Source of the DNA: Candidatus Woesearchaeota archaeon
GTDB lineage: Archaea; Nanobdellota; Nanobdellia; Woesearchaeales; JACPBV01
NCBI GenBank assembly: GCA_019323195.1
Contig: JAHWHQ010000030.1
Span: 1-25,284, forward strand
Direction of reading: 5' to 3'
Length of the DNA: 25,284 nucleotides
Numbering within the stretch: position 1 is the stretch's first letter; every line of letters begins with the position of its first letter. Below the pieces are notes generated by a model. The model did not search any database. It worked only from the letters and a program-made list of their open reading frames with translations, and was not told where the DNA came from. Made by a program: the position numbers and the translations under genes. Shown in pieces: positions 6,666 through 14,316 of the stretch.

Positions 6666-7884
6666 TCTTTTTTTTCTCCTTTTTTTCTTCCTCTTCAGCA
6701 TCCGCATCTAAGAGGTCCTTTGGCTCATCTTCATCGCTTTTTTTCTCTTCCTGTTCTTCCTCTTTTTCCTTATCCTCCTCTTCAGCATCCGCATCTAGCA
6801 GGTCTTTCGGCTCACCTTCCCCATCCTCCTTAGAATCAGATTCTTCATAGGGCTGTTCCTCCTCTTTTTGTTCTTCTTCACTACCTTCCCCATTTTCTGC
6901 CGTTTCAGGATGCAGCATCTCTTCAACCCTCTTATCAGCATTCCTTTCTGTCTCCTGCTCTTCATCTCTCCCCTCTTCAGGCGGTTCTTCAGCCACTCCT
7001 TCCTCTGCTTCTATCCCTTCTTCCTCTTCAGGAGGCTCTTCTTCTTTTTCCTCTTCTCCTTCTTCTCTTCTGATATCTTCTCTTATCTCTTCAAAACTTT
7101 CTTCGCTATTTTCCTCTTCTTCATCTTCTTTCTTCTCAGGAACATCAGTAACCTCCAGGCCTTCAACTGTTTCTTTGTATGGCCTGACCTCTCTTGCCCC
7201 CTCCTCTTCAACCTCTTCGTTTCTCTTTTCATACACCTCTAATTCCTGCTTGTTGCCTTTCTCATCTACCAGGTCTATCTCCGGCTCTTCCTTGCCTTCT
7301 TTTTTCTCTTTCCTGCCTTCCTCCTTAGCCTTCTTCTTCATATCATCTTTTATCTTTTTAACCTCTTCCTCCTTTTCCTGGATTGCCTTTGCAATCCCCC
7401 CAAAATCATCGAACTTCTCCTTTAATTTTTCAGGTGGAAGGTCAAAATACTCAAAAAATTTCGGTGTAAGTTTTATCAGCTTTGTCCTTCCGTACTTCTG
7501 CCTTGTTATATAGCCCATCTCCTCAAGCTCATGAAGATGGTCATAAGCCTTGTTGGTCCTTATCTTGATCAGGTCAGACTGTTTGATAGGGTATTTGAAT
7601 GCTATTACAGCCAGCGTCTCCATCACAGTCTTGCTTAGCTCTGTCTCTGTAACGATCTGCTGTATGACAGAGATATGTTCCGGCTTTACGTTCAGCTTAA
7701 ACGCATCCCCCTCATCGATTAGCGCTATAGAGCTCTCTCTTTGCTCATAGTCTTTTTTCAGCTCATTCAGCGTTTCCCTTACCTCTTCAGGGCTGGCTTT
7801 GGTAAGGCTTGACAGCTCTTCAACCTTCATAGAGCGTGCAGAAGAAAAAAGCAGTGCTTCCAGCTTATATTTTAAGTTAGACAT
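6646..7884 (-). CDS. scpB: SMC complex subunit ScpB with acidic tail
   Basis: A 412-residue protein whose first ~170 residues are ScpB: two winged-helix domains (LKYKLEALLFSSARSMKVEELS near the start; SKTVMETLAVIAFKYPIKQSDLIKIR, then LEEMGYI, in the second). ScpB binds the ScpA kleisin in the SMC condensin that organises and segregates chromosomes. Residues ~175-412 are an additional Glu/Lys/Asp-rich, probably disordered tail absent from ordinary ScpB (~180-250 residues). The start is decided by a GAGGTGAT ribosome binding site 7 bases before ATG 7884; a GTG at 7896 falls inside that site. The zinc-ribbon gene overlaps its end and gyrA follows. scpA and smc are not in the window. Confidence 0.93.
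   Translation of the reverse strand: MSNLKYKLEALLFSSARSMKVEELSSLTKASPEEVRETLNELKKDYEQRESSIALIDEGDAFKLNVKPEHISVIQQIVTETELSKTVMETLAVIAFKYPIKQSDLIKIRTNKAYDHLHELEEMGYITRQKYGRTKLIKLTPKFFEYFDLPPEKLKEKFDDFGGIAKAIQEKEEEVKKIKDDMKKKAKEEGRKEKKEGKEEPEIDLVDEKGNKQELEVYEKRNEEVEEEGAREVRPYKETVEGLEVTDVPEKKEDEEEENSEESFEEIREDIRREEGEEEKEEEPPEEEEGIEAEEGVAEEPPEEGRDEEQETERNADKRVEEMLHPETAENGEGSEEEQKEEEQPYEESDSKEDGEGEPKDLLDADAEEEDKEKEEEQEEKKSDEDEPKDLLDADAEEEEKKEKKKNEDISS
6690..6813 (-). repeat. In-frame duplication in the scpB tail
   Basis: A ~37-base segment encoding EPKDLLDADAEEE occurs twice, at about 6690-6726 and 6777-6813. The offset is 87 bases, exactly 29 codons, so the reading frame is kept. Confidence 0.8.
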
Positions 7885-7891
7885 TAACCCT

Positions 7892-7899
7892 ATCACCTC
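7892..7899 (-). promoter_or_regulatory. Ribosome binding site that sets the scpB start
   Basis: On the minus strand GAGGTGAT matches the archaeal anti-Shine-Dalgarno sequence over eight bases, 7 bases before the ATG at 7884. It is among the strongest such sites in a window where many genes appear leaderless. Confidence 0.75.
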
Positions 7900-7985
7900 A
7901 TTAGATATATCAGCTTAGTTCTATACCACCCCCATAATGTGTCGGGGCGGGACGCGTCTAATTGTGGGGAGGTTAAACGTATTTT

Positions 7986-8558
7986 TCACAAAGTGAAAAC
8001 TCCTCCCTCCTCTTTGATTTTTCCTTCTTCAACTAATTTTTCTATATGCTTCTGGATCTCTTCCTTGTTAATGCCGGTGTATTTAGACAGGTCCTCCAGA
8101 GTATTCCTTCCTATCTTGATTAATACTGTAATCATGTTGCCTATCATTATTTTAAAGTTTCTTTTTAACATATCCCTTTCTGCCTGTAGGGTTCTGGCTG
8201 CCATGTCTGTATCATGCAGCCTTGCCTGAAGGTCATTAAAAAAGTCTGTTATGTCCCTGTTCCTTAATGTCAGCTGCTCCGGCTTTTCCACCTCGATGGA
8301 TGATGGCATGAACTCAAAGCAGAAATCTATCATGGATTCTATGCCTTTAAAGATTATTTCAAGCTCTACAAAGGTGCTGAACATTGTCTCTCCCTGCGGC
8401 TTTATCTCTGCAAATTTCTCGCTTAGGACCGAGCTGTCAGGGTTTTCCTTGACCTTCTCCACCAGTTTTTTGATTATCTCCTCTACATGCTCCTTAGGTT
8501 TTCCAAGTACCTCAAGGATTGTCCTGCATCTCATAGCTTCCTTATTCTCCTCTGCCAT
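7986..8558 (-). CDS. Winged-helix and coiled-coil protein, unknown function
   Basis: A 190-residue soluble protein. Residues ~1-50 are helical and charged; the middle has a hydrophobic helix (FSTFVELEIIFKGIESMIDF); ~95-135 form a coiled coil (DITDFFNDLQARLHDTDMAARTLQAERD); and ~140-190 look like a winged helix-turn-helix (TLEDLSKYTGINKEEIQKHIEKLVEEGKIKEEGGVFTL). The last part resembles DNA-binding or protein-binding winged helices of archaeal regulators. A TATA-like TTTTTATAG about 28 bases upstream suggests a leaderless message. I do not recognise a named family. Its place next to scpB, another winged-helix protein, may be coincidence. Confidence 0.7.
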   Translation of the reverse strand: MAEENKEAMRCRTILEVLGKPKEHVEEIIKKLVEKVKENPDSSVLSEKFAEIKPQGETMFSTFVELEIIFKGIESMIDFCFEFMPSSIEVEKPEQLTLRNRDITDFFNDLQARLHDTDMAARTLQAERDMLKRNFKIMIGNMITVLIKIGRNTLEDLSKYTGINKEEIQKHIEKLVEEGKIKEEGGVFTL

Positions 8559-8661
8559 TTTGCTTTATAGGGGGTTATGAAATCTATAAAAATGTTTCTA
8601 TCACCCTCTCATAATCAATTCAATACTTGATATAGAAATACATCCACATTAAACATTGGGC

Positions 8662-10494
8662 TCACCTCTTCCATGTCAACAAGCCCGCATACACCACCAG
8701 CAGGCCTATAAAAAGAGAAACAACCGATTTCCTCGCCTTTACTGATGAAGATTCATAGATTATTTCCTGCCCTTTTGCTGGTTCCAGTAAGATAGGCCCT
8801 TCCTTCTCCTCCACCTCTGTCTTCTCTTCTATTTCCCCGCTTTCTTCTTCACTTCTCTTTTCAAGCAGCTTTATCGGCTGTGTGATCTCTTTCTCTGTTT
8901 TCTGGTCATCCCTTTTGACCTTTATCTTCAGCTTATAATCGCCTGCTTTTGCCCCATCTACTGTATTCTTAAGTTCAATATCTCTTGTCTGTCCTGCCTT
9001 GACAAGGACGCTTTTCTTATTTGAGTCCTTCTCTCCGCTGTATGATTCCTTCCCCCTGTAGACATAGCTGTACAGCTCGACCATGTGGTCTACGCCGTCA
9101 TTATTCGTCAGCTCGACAGTTACTGTAAAATCCTCATCAGGCTCAATAGTTCCGGGCGCTTCCAGCAGGTTATGGTTTAATGTCCCTTTTTTCGGCTTTT
9201 TTTCAACATACATCTTCCCGCAGTTATTCTCATTTATCCCGTCCACTTTTATCCTGAACGAATCCTCTTCCTTTGAAGAGGATGTCCAGCCGATTTTCAC
9301 ATAATAATCCCCATCCTCATACTTTTCATTGCAGTTCGGCTTTATAAGCATAGGTATTGTCAGGCTGTAGTTTGCATATCTATTTTGCAATGCTGCTTTT
9401 GCTATTTGGGAGATTCTGTCTTCCTCATTTTCTATGTAGATCTTGATGCTGCTTTTGCTTGTATTCCCCTTATAAGCATGAAATTTAACCTTTACGATAT
9501 CCCCAAATTCACACCCCTCCCCTGGCTCAATACCTTCTAAACCTTCTATATTAAAAGAGCTTTCCATCTTAACCTCTTGCTCAGGATTCACCTTGTTAGG
9601 TGACGGAAGCCTGTGCTGCCAGAGGTCATTGGCTAATGCCCATGCTAATGATTCCTCTGAATTAGAATAGCTTACAGCATCGATTAGTTCCCCATAGGGG
9701 TCATAAAGCATAATCTCTTCATGCCCATCATTGTTCAGGAACCCCGAAAACCCGTTCGTGTAGACCGCCAGATGCCCTTTAGGTTCTATTACAGTTCCTT
9801 CTATAGTTGTCGTTCCTGTAATGTACAGTTTATGATTTCCGGAATCTTTAAGGTAAAGCCCCTCTATGTCTATGCTGTAATTTGCCTTATTATGGATCTC
9901 TATAAACTCCCCTCCTGGCATCGGAGCATTGTCATCCCCTGCAGGATTTGGAAAGAATTCGTTTATGTTTAAGGAGGTATAATTCATATATGGGTCTGAG
10001 CATAAGTTAGAGTTGGCTTCCCCGGGAGTTGGGTTGCATTCCTGCCACAGCCCTTTTTTATCAGGTATTCTGCACAATGACCTACCATTGCCGTCTGCCC
10101 CCCACGAGCTGGAATAGCTTACAGCATCCACTATACTTCCGTTATTGTCCTTGATAATAACCAGGTCCCATTCATTATTCAGGTTATTTCCGATAGTGGC
10201 CCCCGCTGAATAAACAGAAGCATTAATGCCAGTATAATTAAATCCCTCTTCAACAATTAAAGAGTAAGAGCTATTATAATAGAATAACAGTTCCAAGCTA
10301 TCATGTGAGCTTCCATCCTCAATGATATAATCGCTGAGATTAATTCCTTCATCAGAAAAAACCTCTATGAATTCCTTGTTGTTATCGCTCCCTTCAGGAT
10401 TATACATTATCTCATTAATAATGAGCTCGGCAGACACAAAGGAAACTGCCATAAACAGAAACAATAGGTATAAGACTATTTTTTTGATTTTAAC
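8662..10494 (-). CDS. Exported protein with two lamin-tail domains
   Basis: About 610 residues. A signal peptide (KIKKIVLYLLFLFMAVSFVSA) leads to two lamin-tail (LTD) domains: first LIINEIMYNPEGSDNNKEFIEVF... to DAVSYSSSWGADG, second LNINEFFPNPAGDD...EFIEIHN to LIDAVSYSN. A beta-sandwich region (~430-530) and an acidic linker follow, then a C-terminal membrane helix (SLFIGLLVVYAGLLTW) with a short basic end. It is a surface protein anchored at its C-terminus; LTDs often occur in secreted nucleases and adhesins, but no catalytic domain is visible here. The first standard start codon in frame is TTG 10464, which would remove the charged n-region; the frame is clearly coding up to GTT 10494, just after a TAG and a GGG. 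Confidence 0.85.
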   Translation of the reverse strand, partial: VKIKKIVLYLLFLFMAVSFVSAELIINEIMYNPEGSDNNKEFIEVFSDEGINLSDYIIEDGSSHDSLELLFYYNSSYSLIVEEGFNYTGINASVYSAGATIGNNLNNEWDLVIIKDNNGSIVDAVSYSSSWGADGNGRSLCRIPDKKGLWQECNPTPGEANSNLCSDPYMNYTSLNINEFFPNPAGDDNAPMPGGEFIEIHNKANYSIDIEGLYLKDSGNHKLYITGTTTIEGTVIEPKGHLAVYTNGFSGFLNNDGHEEIMLYDPYGELIDAVSYSNSEESLAWALANDLWQHRLPSPNKVNPEQEVKMESSFNIEGLEGIEPGEGCEFGDIVKVKFHAYKGNTSKSSIKIYIENEEDRISQIAKAALQNRYANYSLTIPMLIKPNCNEKYEDGDYYVKIGWTSSSKEEDSFRIKVDGINENNCGKMYVEKKPKKGTLNHNLLEAPGTIEPDEDFTVTVELTNNDGVDHMVELYSYVYRGKESYSGEKDSNKKSVLVKAGQTRDIELKNTVDGAKAGDYKLKIKVKRDDQKTEKEITQPIKLLEKRSEEESGEIEEKTEVEEKEGPILLEPAKGQEIIYESSSVKARKSVVSLFIGLLVVYAGLLTWKR

Positions 10495-10577
10495 CCCCTA
10501 TATAGGTGGGGTTCTGAGGAGATTATTTAAAATTTTCTTAAATCTTCTGCCTTTTTCTAATCCATCTTAGAATCAGG

Positions 10578-11336
10578 CTAATACAAATCATCCAGATCAA
10601 AATCCCTTGTTACTGCAAGAACCTCCCTGTCAGGGTCTGGTAAGCAGTCTGCCAGCAAAAGCCTCAACGTCTGTTCCTCTCCCTTGAAGTATATCCTTAC
10701 CCTGTCTTCCCTTCTGACATAATCATTCGGGTTTACTACAATCTCCGGATCCAGGATTTTATTTGGCGGATCTTTTTTGACCTTAAGGCTCCATTCCTTG
10801 TAAACCTTAACCTGTATTTTTGGCACTACCGGGAATTCCCCTTTATTTATTATCGTATAATCAACCCTTGTTACAAAACCCGAGTCCTCTTCATCCTTTT
10901 CATATTCAATATTATCTATCGCTAATGTAACCCCTTCAACAGTGCCGCTGTATTCCTTGGAAACATTTGGAAGATGGCTGTCGCATTCCTCTAGGTCTTT
11001 CACTAACGCCCCTGCCTGGCATTTATAGTAGATGATATTATTTGTTTCAACCTTTGTCTTTATAGGGCATAGGCTGCAGTCTGTCTCGCATTCTTTCTCT
11101 TCACAGACCTTTTCCTCGCAAACCTTCTCTTCACATACACACGTGGGGCATTCCTGCTCAAGCGTTACATAACCAGTAGGGCTTTCAACTGGCTTCATAT
11201 AATTGATGGCGACCGTTGATAGCGCTATAATGATAAGAACTCCCAGGAAATTCATCGGGAATTTTTTCAAGAATATGGCCTTTAAAGTTCTCAGAATCTT
11301 CTTTGTCTTTTGAGGCTTTGCAAATGGGTCTGGCAT
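10578..11336 (-). CDS. Membrane-anchored protein with Cys-rich neck
   Basis: A 252-residue protein: a basic cytoplasmic start (~1-30), one membrane helix (FLGVLIIIALSTVAINYM, ~30-48), then an extracellular part. Right after the helix is a Cys ladder, CxxC then CEEKVCEEKVCEEKECETDCSLC, with nine cysteines in about 30 residues, suited to disulfides or metal binding. The rest (~125-240) reads as a beta-rich domain. I do not recognise a family. A good TATA box (TTTATATATAAC on the minus strand, near 11355-11366) lies upstream. The lamin-tail protein follows on the same strand after ~83 bases, so the two may form a surface unit. Confidence 0.75.
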   Translation of the reverse strand: MPDPFAKPQKTKKILRTLKAIFLKKFPMNFLGVLIIIALSTVAINYMKPVESPTGYVTLEQECPTCVCEEKVCEEKVCEEKECETDCSLCPIKTKVETNNIIYYKCQAGALVKDLEECDSHLPNVSKEYSGTVEGVTLAIDNIEYEKDEEDSGFVTRVDYTIINKGEFPVVPKIQVKVYKEWSLKVKKDPPNKILDPEIVVNPNDYVRREDRVRIYFKGEEQTLRLLLADCLPDPDREVLAVTRDFDLDDLY

Positions 11337-11365
11337 ATTTTAGGTTTAGATACAAGTTATATATA

Positions 11366-11478
11366 AATTTATTTAAAATTTTGTAAAAAATTTTAAAGAA
11401 ATTAATTGTAAATTTCATCTGAATTTACAATGAATTTATTTAAAATTCCAAATAAATTTCAAGAAATTAATTGTAAAT
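11366..11478. repeat. AT-rich imperfect tandem repeat
   Basis: Two units about 66 bases apart: AATTTATTTAAAATT occurs at 11366-11380 and 11433-11447, and AGAAATTAATTGTAAAT at 11397-11413 and 11462-11478. The second unit runs to the stop codon of the radical SAM gene. The first unit adjoins the TATA box of the Cys-ladder gene. It could reflect slippage or paired regulatory sites. Confidence 0.7.
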
Positions 11479-12485
11479 CATCCAAAAACCCCCTCAATAT
11501 CTTCACTGCAGAACTGGCATAAGCCCTCATTGATATTGTTCTTATGTACCTGTAACCATCCCCTTTCTATCAGTAATCTTCCGCATTCTGGGCAGTAGGT
11601 GTTGCCAGCATCTTCTAATGCCGTATTTCCCAGATATACATATCTTAGCCCTTCTTTTTTTGCGATTTCCTTCGCTCTAAGCAGCATCTCAGAGGGAGTT
11701 TTTTCTGCATCCAGCAGCTTATAGGTGGGGTAGAATGCAGAGAAATGCAGCGGAACATCAACACCCAGATTCCTTTTTACCCATATGACAAGTTTTTCTA
11801 TCTGCTTTTTCCCGCTGTTATAGCCCGGGATTATAAGATTAGTTAATTCAATCCATGTTCCTGTTCTTTTGATCTCTTTTACGGCTTCCAGGACAGGCTT
11901 AAGCCTGGCTGAGCATACTTTTTTATAGAACCCCTCTTCAATCGATTTAAGGTCAATGTTTGCAGCATCTATCAATGGATAAAGCTCTTTTAAAGGCTCC
12001 TTGTTTATATAGCCATTAGTCACCATTATATTTTTAATCCCTTTCTTTCTGGCCAGCCTTGCTGTTTCCAGTACATACTCATAGAATATTGTAGGTTCGT
12101 TATAAGTGTATGATATGCTCCTGCAGTTGTTTTTTATAGCTGCCTTGATAAGGTCTTTCGGCTTTATTTCCTTGACAGAAAAATCCTCCACCTTTGCCTG
12201 GGACATCTCCCAGTTCTGGCAGTGGAGGCAGTGAAAATTGCATCCTAGCGTTCCTATCGATAACGAGAATGATCCAGGAAGAAAATGGTATAACGGTTTT
12301 TTTTCTATCGGATCGGCAGAGATAGAAACAGGCTTGCCGTAGACCAAAGAATACAGCTTTCCGTTTATATTCTTCCTTGCCCCGCAGTTTCCTAGATTAT
12401 CAGGTCCAATGACGCAATTAGCAGGGCACAGAGCGCATTTGACTGCCTTATTCTTCAGTTTCTTATAGTGCAATGCCTCTTTCAC
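11478..12485 (-). CDS. amrS: AmmeMemoRadiSam-type radical SAM enzyme
   Basis: A 335-residue radical SAM protein. The cluster motif CNFHCLHC (C82, C86, C89) binds the 4Fe-4S cluster used to cleave S-adenosylmethionine. The N-terminus has CALCPANC and a later C34, and the C-terminus has CPEC and CQFC, giving extra metal or cluster sites. Typical family blocks are GTLGCNFHCLHCQNWEMSQ, SYTYNEPTIFYEY, VTNGYI and LHFSAFYPTYK. The family is named for genomic association with Memo and AMMECR1; a glycyl-radical-activating-like or modification role has been proposed but the reaction is not settled. Neither partner is in this window. The start is GTG 12485, with TATA-like CCTTAAAATAG ~30 bases upstream. 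Confidence 0.93.
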   Translation of the reverse strand: MKEALHYKKLKNKAVKCALCPANCVIGPDNLGNCGARKNINGKLYSLVYGKPVSISADPIEKKPLYHFLPGSFSLSIGTLGCNFHCLHCQNWEMSQAKVEDFSVKEIKPKDLIKAAIKNNCRSISYTYNEPTIFYEYVLETARLARKKGIKNIMVTNGYINKEPLKELYPLIDAANIDLKSIEEGFYKKVCSARLKPVLEAVKEIKRTGTWIELTNLIIPGYNSGKKQIEKLVIWVKRNLGVDVPLHFSAFYPTYKLLDAEKTPSEMLLRAKEIAKKEGLRYVYLGNTALEDAGNTYCPECGRLLIERGWLQVHKNNINEGLCQFCSEDIEGVFG

Positions 12486-12528
12486 ATAAACAACTAAAAT
12501 CTTTTGACTATTTTAAGGTTTTGGAAAA

Positions 12529-12666
12529 TTAGTAGCGGACTAAAGTAAGTTATAATAGATAGCCGCTACTAAATAGAGAAAGACAAACAAATTATAACCT
12601 ATTCTTGTCTTTCTCTAAATTTATTATTCAGCTACCTTGAATAGCATTTATAACCTATTATTAAGG
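12529..12666. other. Triple hairpin element with complementary loops
   Basis: Three consecutive inverted repeats in a divergent intergenic region. Hairpin 1: TTAGTAGCGG (12529-12538)/CCGCTACTAA (12563-12572), 10 bp. Hairpin 2: TAGAGAAAGACAA (12574-12586)/TTGTCTTTCTCTA (12605-12617), 13 bp. Hairpin 3: CCTTGAATAG (12635-12644) with CTATT..AAGG (12655-12666), imperfect. Loop 1 contains GTTATAAT (12549-12556), the exact complement of ATTATAAC in loop 2 (12591-12598); loop 3 contains TTATAAC (12648-12654), which can pair with the same sequence. It lies between the promoters of amrS and the 12761 gene. It may be a structured RNA, regulatory DNA or a small mobile element; the strand is undetermined. 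Confidence 0.75.
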
Positions 12667-12760
12667 ATTTATCGTGTATTCTTTATTTTGTTACCATTTT
12701 AAAATGTTGCATAAAGCTTTAATACTCCTAATTTTCATAATTTGGGCATAGGGGTGGAAA

Positions 12761-13534
12761 ATGGCATTTATGGATTTTATGAAAGGTATGAAGAAAAAAG
12801 AGGACTTGCCGGAAGGTATGGACTTAGACATGCCCCCTCTCCCTCCCAAGATGATGGAAGAGGATGATTTCTCTCCAAAAGGTCCTTTTGATGAGGAATT
12901 GATGCCAAAGGGAAAACCACCCGCCTTTCCTGATTTCCCGGAAGATAAAACATATGATTTGCCAGGCCTGCCGCCGTTGCCCAAGGGTCCTCAGGGCAAT
13001 AAATTCGTCTCACCAAAAATAAAGCAGATGAAGAAAGGATTTCTTTCATTATTTAAGCCCAAAAAACCTGCTAAAGGGCCAAGCATACCTCAGCTTGAAG
13101 AGGAATTTCCTGAACTTCCGCCTTTTCATGAAGAGGAGGAATTTCCCCCTTTTCCTGAAGAGAAGCCGGTTGCTCCTCCAAGGCCCATAACCCCTCCTGG
13201 ACCCATTGCCCATGAAGAGCCAATAATTCCGCCAAGGCCAATCCCCCCTCCAATAAGATCCATGGAGCCTATGGTGGAGAAGCCGATAAGAGGGGTCAAA
13301 GGAACTAAGCCAGCCAAAAAACCTGCTAAAAAGTTTATTGCAATAAGGGATTTCAAGCAGATTAACAGTTATATCTTTGCTACAAGGAATATCTTAAGGG
13401 GCGCTGATGACACCTTTTCTGAATTCGAAGAAGCCAGGCACAGCGAAGATAAGGAATATACCGCATTTTACAATAGCCTGAAGGATATTCAGTCAAAGAT
13501 CATGTTTGTTGACAAAACTTTGTTTAAGGATTAA
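12761..13534 (+). CDS. Proline-rich protein with C-terminal helical domain
   Basis: 257 residues. The N-terminal ~185 residues are low-complexity: Met/Pro/Glu/Lys-rich with repeated PPLPP, EEEFP and PPRP runs, probably extended and disordered. Residues ~190-257 form a compact charged helical domain (KFIAIRDFKQINSYIF...SKIMFVDKTLF) that aligns by eye along its length with the next gene product. GGGGTGG a few bases before the ATG is a reasonable ribosome binding site. First gene of a three-gene plus-strand operon. It looks like a scaffold: a flexible Pro-rich arm joined to an oligomerising helical module. No family recognised. Confidence 0.75.
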   Translation: MAFMDFMKGMKKKEDLPEGMDLDMPPLPPKMMEEDDFSPKGPFDEELMPKGKPPAFPDFPEDKTYDLPGLPPLPKGPQGNKFVSPKIKQMKKGFLSLFKPKKPAKGPSIPQLEEEFPELPPFHEEEEFPPFPEEKPVAPPRPITPPGPIAHEEPIIPPRPIPPPIRSMEPMVEKPIRGVKGTKPAKKPAKKFIAIRDFKQINSYIFATRNILRGADDTFSEFEEARHSEDKEYTAFYNSLKDIQSKIMFVDKTLFKD

Positions 13535-13557
13535 AGAATAAAAAGAGGTTAATAAAA

Positions 13558-13785
13558 ATGGCAGAAGCTCAGGTTTTCGTAAAAATAGACGACTACAAGG
13601 ATGTTTTGCGCACTGTCGGTCTTATAAAAAGCAAGTTAAATGACGCAAGGAACACCCTTCAGAAGGTAAAGGAACTGAAAAATAAGGAAGATTCTGAACT
13701 GGATATGTGGAGCAGCAAATTAAGCGAGGTAGAGAGCAAGATAGAAGGCATCGATAATATGCTTTTCCAGCCAGGATCCTTGTAA
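13558..13785 (+). CDS. Small helical protein, stand-alone copy of its neighbour's domain
   Basis: 75 residues, predicted to be two long helices forming a coiled-coil hairpin. Shared positions with the C-terminal domain of the previous protein include VFVKIDDYKDVL against FIAIRDFKQIN near the start and SKIEGIDNMLF against SKIMFVDKTLF at the end, with a central charged 'KEDSE' against 'SEDKE'. So the operon encodes the same domain alone and fused to a Pro-rich arm, implying homo- or hetero-oligomers. GAGGT upstream serves as the ribosome binding site; the next gene starts one base after its stop. Function unknown. Confidence 0.75.
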   Translation: MAEAQVFVKIDDYKDVLRTVGLIKSKLNDARNTLQKVKELKNKEDSELDMWSSKLSEVESKIEGIDNMLFQPGSL

Positions 13786-13786
13786 A

Positions 13787-14182
13787 ATGGCCAAAAAAGA
13801 AGAAGACCCATTGTTCGTCGGGATAAATCGGGGAAAAGATTTAAGGATAAGCATGTTAGAGTGCTCTAAGGACGCTTTAGAGGTTCTCAGGGAGCACGAC
13901 TCCTTTAAGAGTTTGAGGGAAGAGAAGGCCAAGCTTGTTTCCCATCTCAGGAGCGAGGTTAAGAGCATATTAAAATCTATCAATTCCCTTAAGAATTATC
14001 TTCCCAAGGTTAAGGAAGGGGCGGTTAAGGCTCCTGCTCCTGAGCCCAGGAAGGCTGAAAAGCCCAAGATGATAAAGGCAGAGCATCCTGCTAACAGGCA
14101 CGATGCAGAGCTTCAGAGCTTAGAGTCTGAGTTAAATGATATAGAAAGCAAGCTGAATAGTTTAAGGGGTTCTTCCCTATAA
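13787..14182 (+). CDS. Two-segment coiled-coil protein, third gene of operon
   Basis: 131 residues. Residues ~20-75 form a helix with heptad character (DALEVLREHDSFKSLREEK...SEVKSILKSINSLKNYL), followed by a Pro/Ala/Lys linker (~76-105) and a short C-terminal coiled coil (AELQSLESELNDIESKLNSL). Its ATG lies one base after the TAA of the preceding gene, so the two are translationally linked. The three products are all helical or coiled-coil with Pro-rich linkers and probably act as one complex. No family recognised; a cytoskeletal or scaffold role is only a guess. Confidence 0.72.
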   Translation: MAKKEEDPLFVGINRGKDLRISMLECSKDALEVLREHDSFKSLREEKAKLVSHLRSEVKSILKSINSLKNYLPKVKEGAVKAPAPEPRKAEKPKMIKAEHPANRHDAELQSLESELNDIESKLNSLRGSSL

Positions 14183-14224
14183 TATTCTTTTTCTTGGAGT
14201 TGTATTTTATTTTAAAAGGCAAAT

Positions 14225-14238
14225 CTTTTTAAAAAAAG
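14225..14238 (+). promoter_or_regulatory. TATA-like element of the tRNA-Leu gene
   Basis: CTTTTTAAAAAAAG is centred about 32 bases upstream of the tRNA-Leu 5' end at 14264. A second AT-rich stretch (TATAATGTATTATAT) immediately precedes the tRNA. Confidence 0.45.
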
Positions 14239-14285
14239 CCAGTTTTTCTATAATGTATTATATGCGAGGATGCCGGAGTGGCCAA

Positions 14286-14307
14286 ATTGCATGGATAGCA
14301 AGGCCTT
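14286..14307 (+). other. tRNA-Leu intron 1 (D-loop, 22 nt)
   Basis: Central helix GGCC (14280-14283)/GGCC (14302-14305), 5' bulge AAA cut AA^A, inner helix TTGC/GCAA around a 7-base loop, 3' bulge TTA cut TT^A. Its removal creates the standard D-loop GAGTGGCCAAA and pairs CCG with CGG. Confidence 0.85.
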
Positions 14308-14316
14308 ACGGGATAG

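Noticed and set aside
11185..11418. 77-codon minus-strand frame at the start of the Cys-ladder gene
   Set aside because: It overlaps that gene's coding start in another frame and is made largely of AT-rich intergenic sequence.
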